A stretch of 5,107 bases of DNA from Pseudomonadota bacterium. Lineage in GTDB: Bacteria; Pseudomonadota; Alphaproteobacteria; Reyranellales; Reyranellaceae. Position numbers and translations under genes: made by a program. A model generated the notes under the pieces. The model searched no databases. It had not been told where the DNA came from and saw only the letters and a program-made list of their open reading frames with translations. Each line of letters begins with the position of its first letter. Within the stretch, counting starts at the first letter, position 1. The DNA is taken from positions 1 through 5,107 of the forward strand of contig JAEZHS010000313.1 of assembly GCA_023436825.1 (NCBI GenBank). Reading direction: 5' to 3'. Positions 4,711 through 5,107 of this stretch are shown one piece after another.

Positions 4711-5107
4711 ATGCGTATCGTCAATCCCGCCTTCGGCGTGTCCGCGACCAGCGGCGAAAAGGTGGCGCTGAAGCCCGTCAACTGGGCGACCGACGCCATC
4801 GCGCTCGTGTCGAACTCCAAGCCCAACGCGCGTGAGCTGCTGGCCGGCATCCGCGAGAAGCTGGGCGCCAACCGCAAGATCGACAATATCGACTTCCTGT
4901 CTAAGAACAGCGCCAGCCAGCCGGCGCCGGCCGACGTGATCGAGAAGGTCGCCGCCAACTACAGAGGAGCGCTGTTAGCGATAGCGGATTGAGGAAGCTG
5001 TTCATCGTGGAGTTTCCACGACAGCATCGAACTCGAGAAGCGCGGCATCACGGCCTACGTGATCGCCACTGAGACATTCAAGCCGCTGGTCCTGGCGCAA
5101 GCCAAGG
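4711..5107 (+). CDS. UGSC-family selenoprotein with in-frame TGA read as selenocysteine (Sec94); open at right edge
   Basis: The reading frame from ATG 4711 meets TGA at 4990-4992 (codon 94) but continues without another stop to the window edge, giving at least 132 codons. Codons 94-97 read Sec-Gly-Ser-Cys, followed by Ser-Ser-Trp-Ser-Phe-His-Asp-Ser-Ile-Glu-Leu-Glu-Lys-Arg-Gly-Ile (98-113) and Thr-Glu-Thr-Phe (120-123). I recognise this as the UGSC protein family, whose homologues carry Cys-Gly-Ser-Cys or Sec-Gly-Ser-Cys after an Ala-Ile-Ala-Asp turn (90-93 here). The N-terminal half has Asn-Ser-Lys-Pro-Asn-Ala (35-40) and Lys-x-x-Ala-Ser-x-Pro-Ala-Pro (65-73 region), as I recall for the family. 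The biochemical role is unknown; a thiol/selenol redox centre at Sec94/Cys97 is inferred. A stop reading would delete the conserved core. It lies 32 nt after the thioredoxin reductase-like gene and is probably co-transcribed. selA, selB, selC and selD are not in the window and would be needed elsewhere in the genome. Confidence 0.88.
4990..5025 (+). promoter_or_regulatory. Sec codon TGA with downstream bacterial SECIS hairpin
   Basis: After the TGA (4990-4992) the RNA can fold into a lower stem GCTG (4997-5000) with CAGC (5022-5025), a four-base one-sided bulge TTCA (5001-5004), and an upper stem TCGTGG (5005-5010) with CCACGA (5016-5021), closed by the loop AGTTT (5011-5015). The loop begins 18 nt after the TGA and has a G in its first two bases. 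Both agree with the described bacterial SECIS model (loop roughly 16-37 nt downstream, small G-containing apical loop, within the coding region). SelB would bind here to deliver selenocysteinyl-tRNA. The hairpin is seen by eye; folding energy was not computed. Confidence 0.8.

Noticed and set aside
4711..4992. A complete 93-residue protein ending at TGA
   Set aside because: The conserved UGSC core lies directly at and after this TGA in the same frame, so a stop reading would remove the most characteristic part of the protein.
4990..5107. Pseudogene or frameshift explanation for the TGA
   Set aside because: The frame does not change across the TGA, the downstream residues are family-like, and a SECIS-like hairpin sits at the expected distance; a random nonsense mutation would not explain these.

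Overview
The window is GC-rich DNA with tightly packed genes. The codon preference is strongly GC-ending, and the families present (a Bug/TctC periplasmic receptor, an aspartate dehydrogenase-like protein, an M81 peptidase) point to a Pseudomonadota genome. An alphaproteobacterium is my best guess, but nothing in the window fixes the taxon.

The layout is two divergent transcription units separated by about 100 bp (3718-3817). The leftward unit (minus strand, 3717 down to the left edge) reads, in transcription order: an aspartate dehydrogenase-family NAD(P) enzyme; an M81 (MlrC-like) metallopeptidase; a Bug/TctC-type solute-binding protein with a signal peptide; and the N-terminal part of a DUF1445 protein (putative hydro-lyase / D-glutamate cyclase family), cut by the window edge. 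Spacings are 23 nt, 155 nt and 1 nt. Together they look like uptake and breakdown of an amino-acid or small peptide-like acid. The exact substrate cannot be read from the sequence.

The rightward unit (3818 to the right edge) encodes a short thioredoxin reductase-like FAD protein with an intact CASCDG redox motif but a poorly matching NADPH site. After 32 nt it is followed by a gene that looks as if it ends at a TGA at 4990-4992 but does not. The same frame stays open to the window edge, and the TGA begins a U-G-S-C motif followed by sequence typical of the UGSC protein family. A hairpin 18 nt after the TGA (stem 4997-5025, loop 5011-5015) fits a bacterial SECIS element. I therefore read TGA 4990-4992 as selenocysteine (Sec94) and the gene as a UGSC-type selenoprotein, open at the right edge.

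The flavoprotein and the selenoprotein probably form a redox pair, in which reducing equivalents pass from FAD through Cys131/Cys134 to the Sec94/Cys97 centre. This pair is the main item of interest. A cluster of codons rare for this DNA surrounds the Sec codon, and a small hairpin overlaps the selenoprotein's ribosome binding site. No RNA genes, mobile elements, CRISPR arrays or long repeats were seen.
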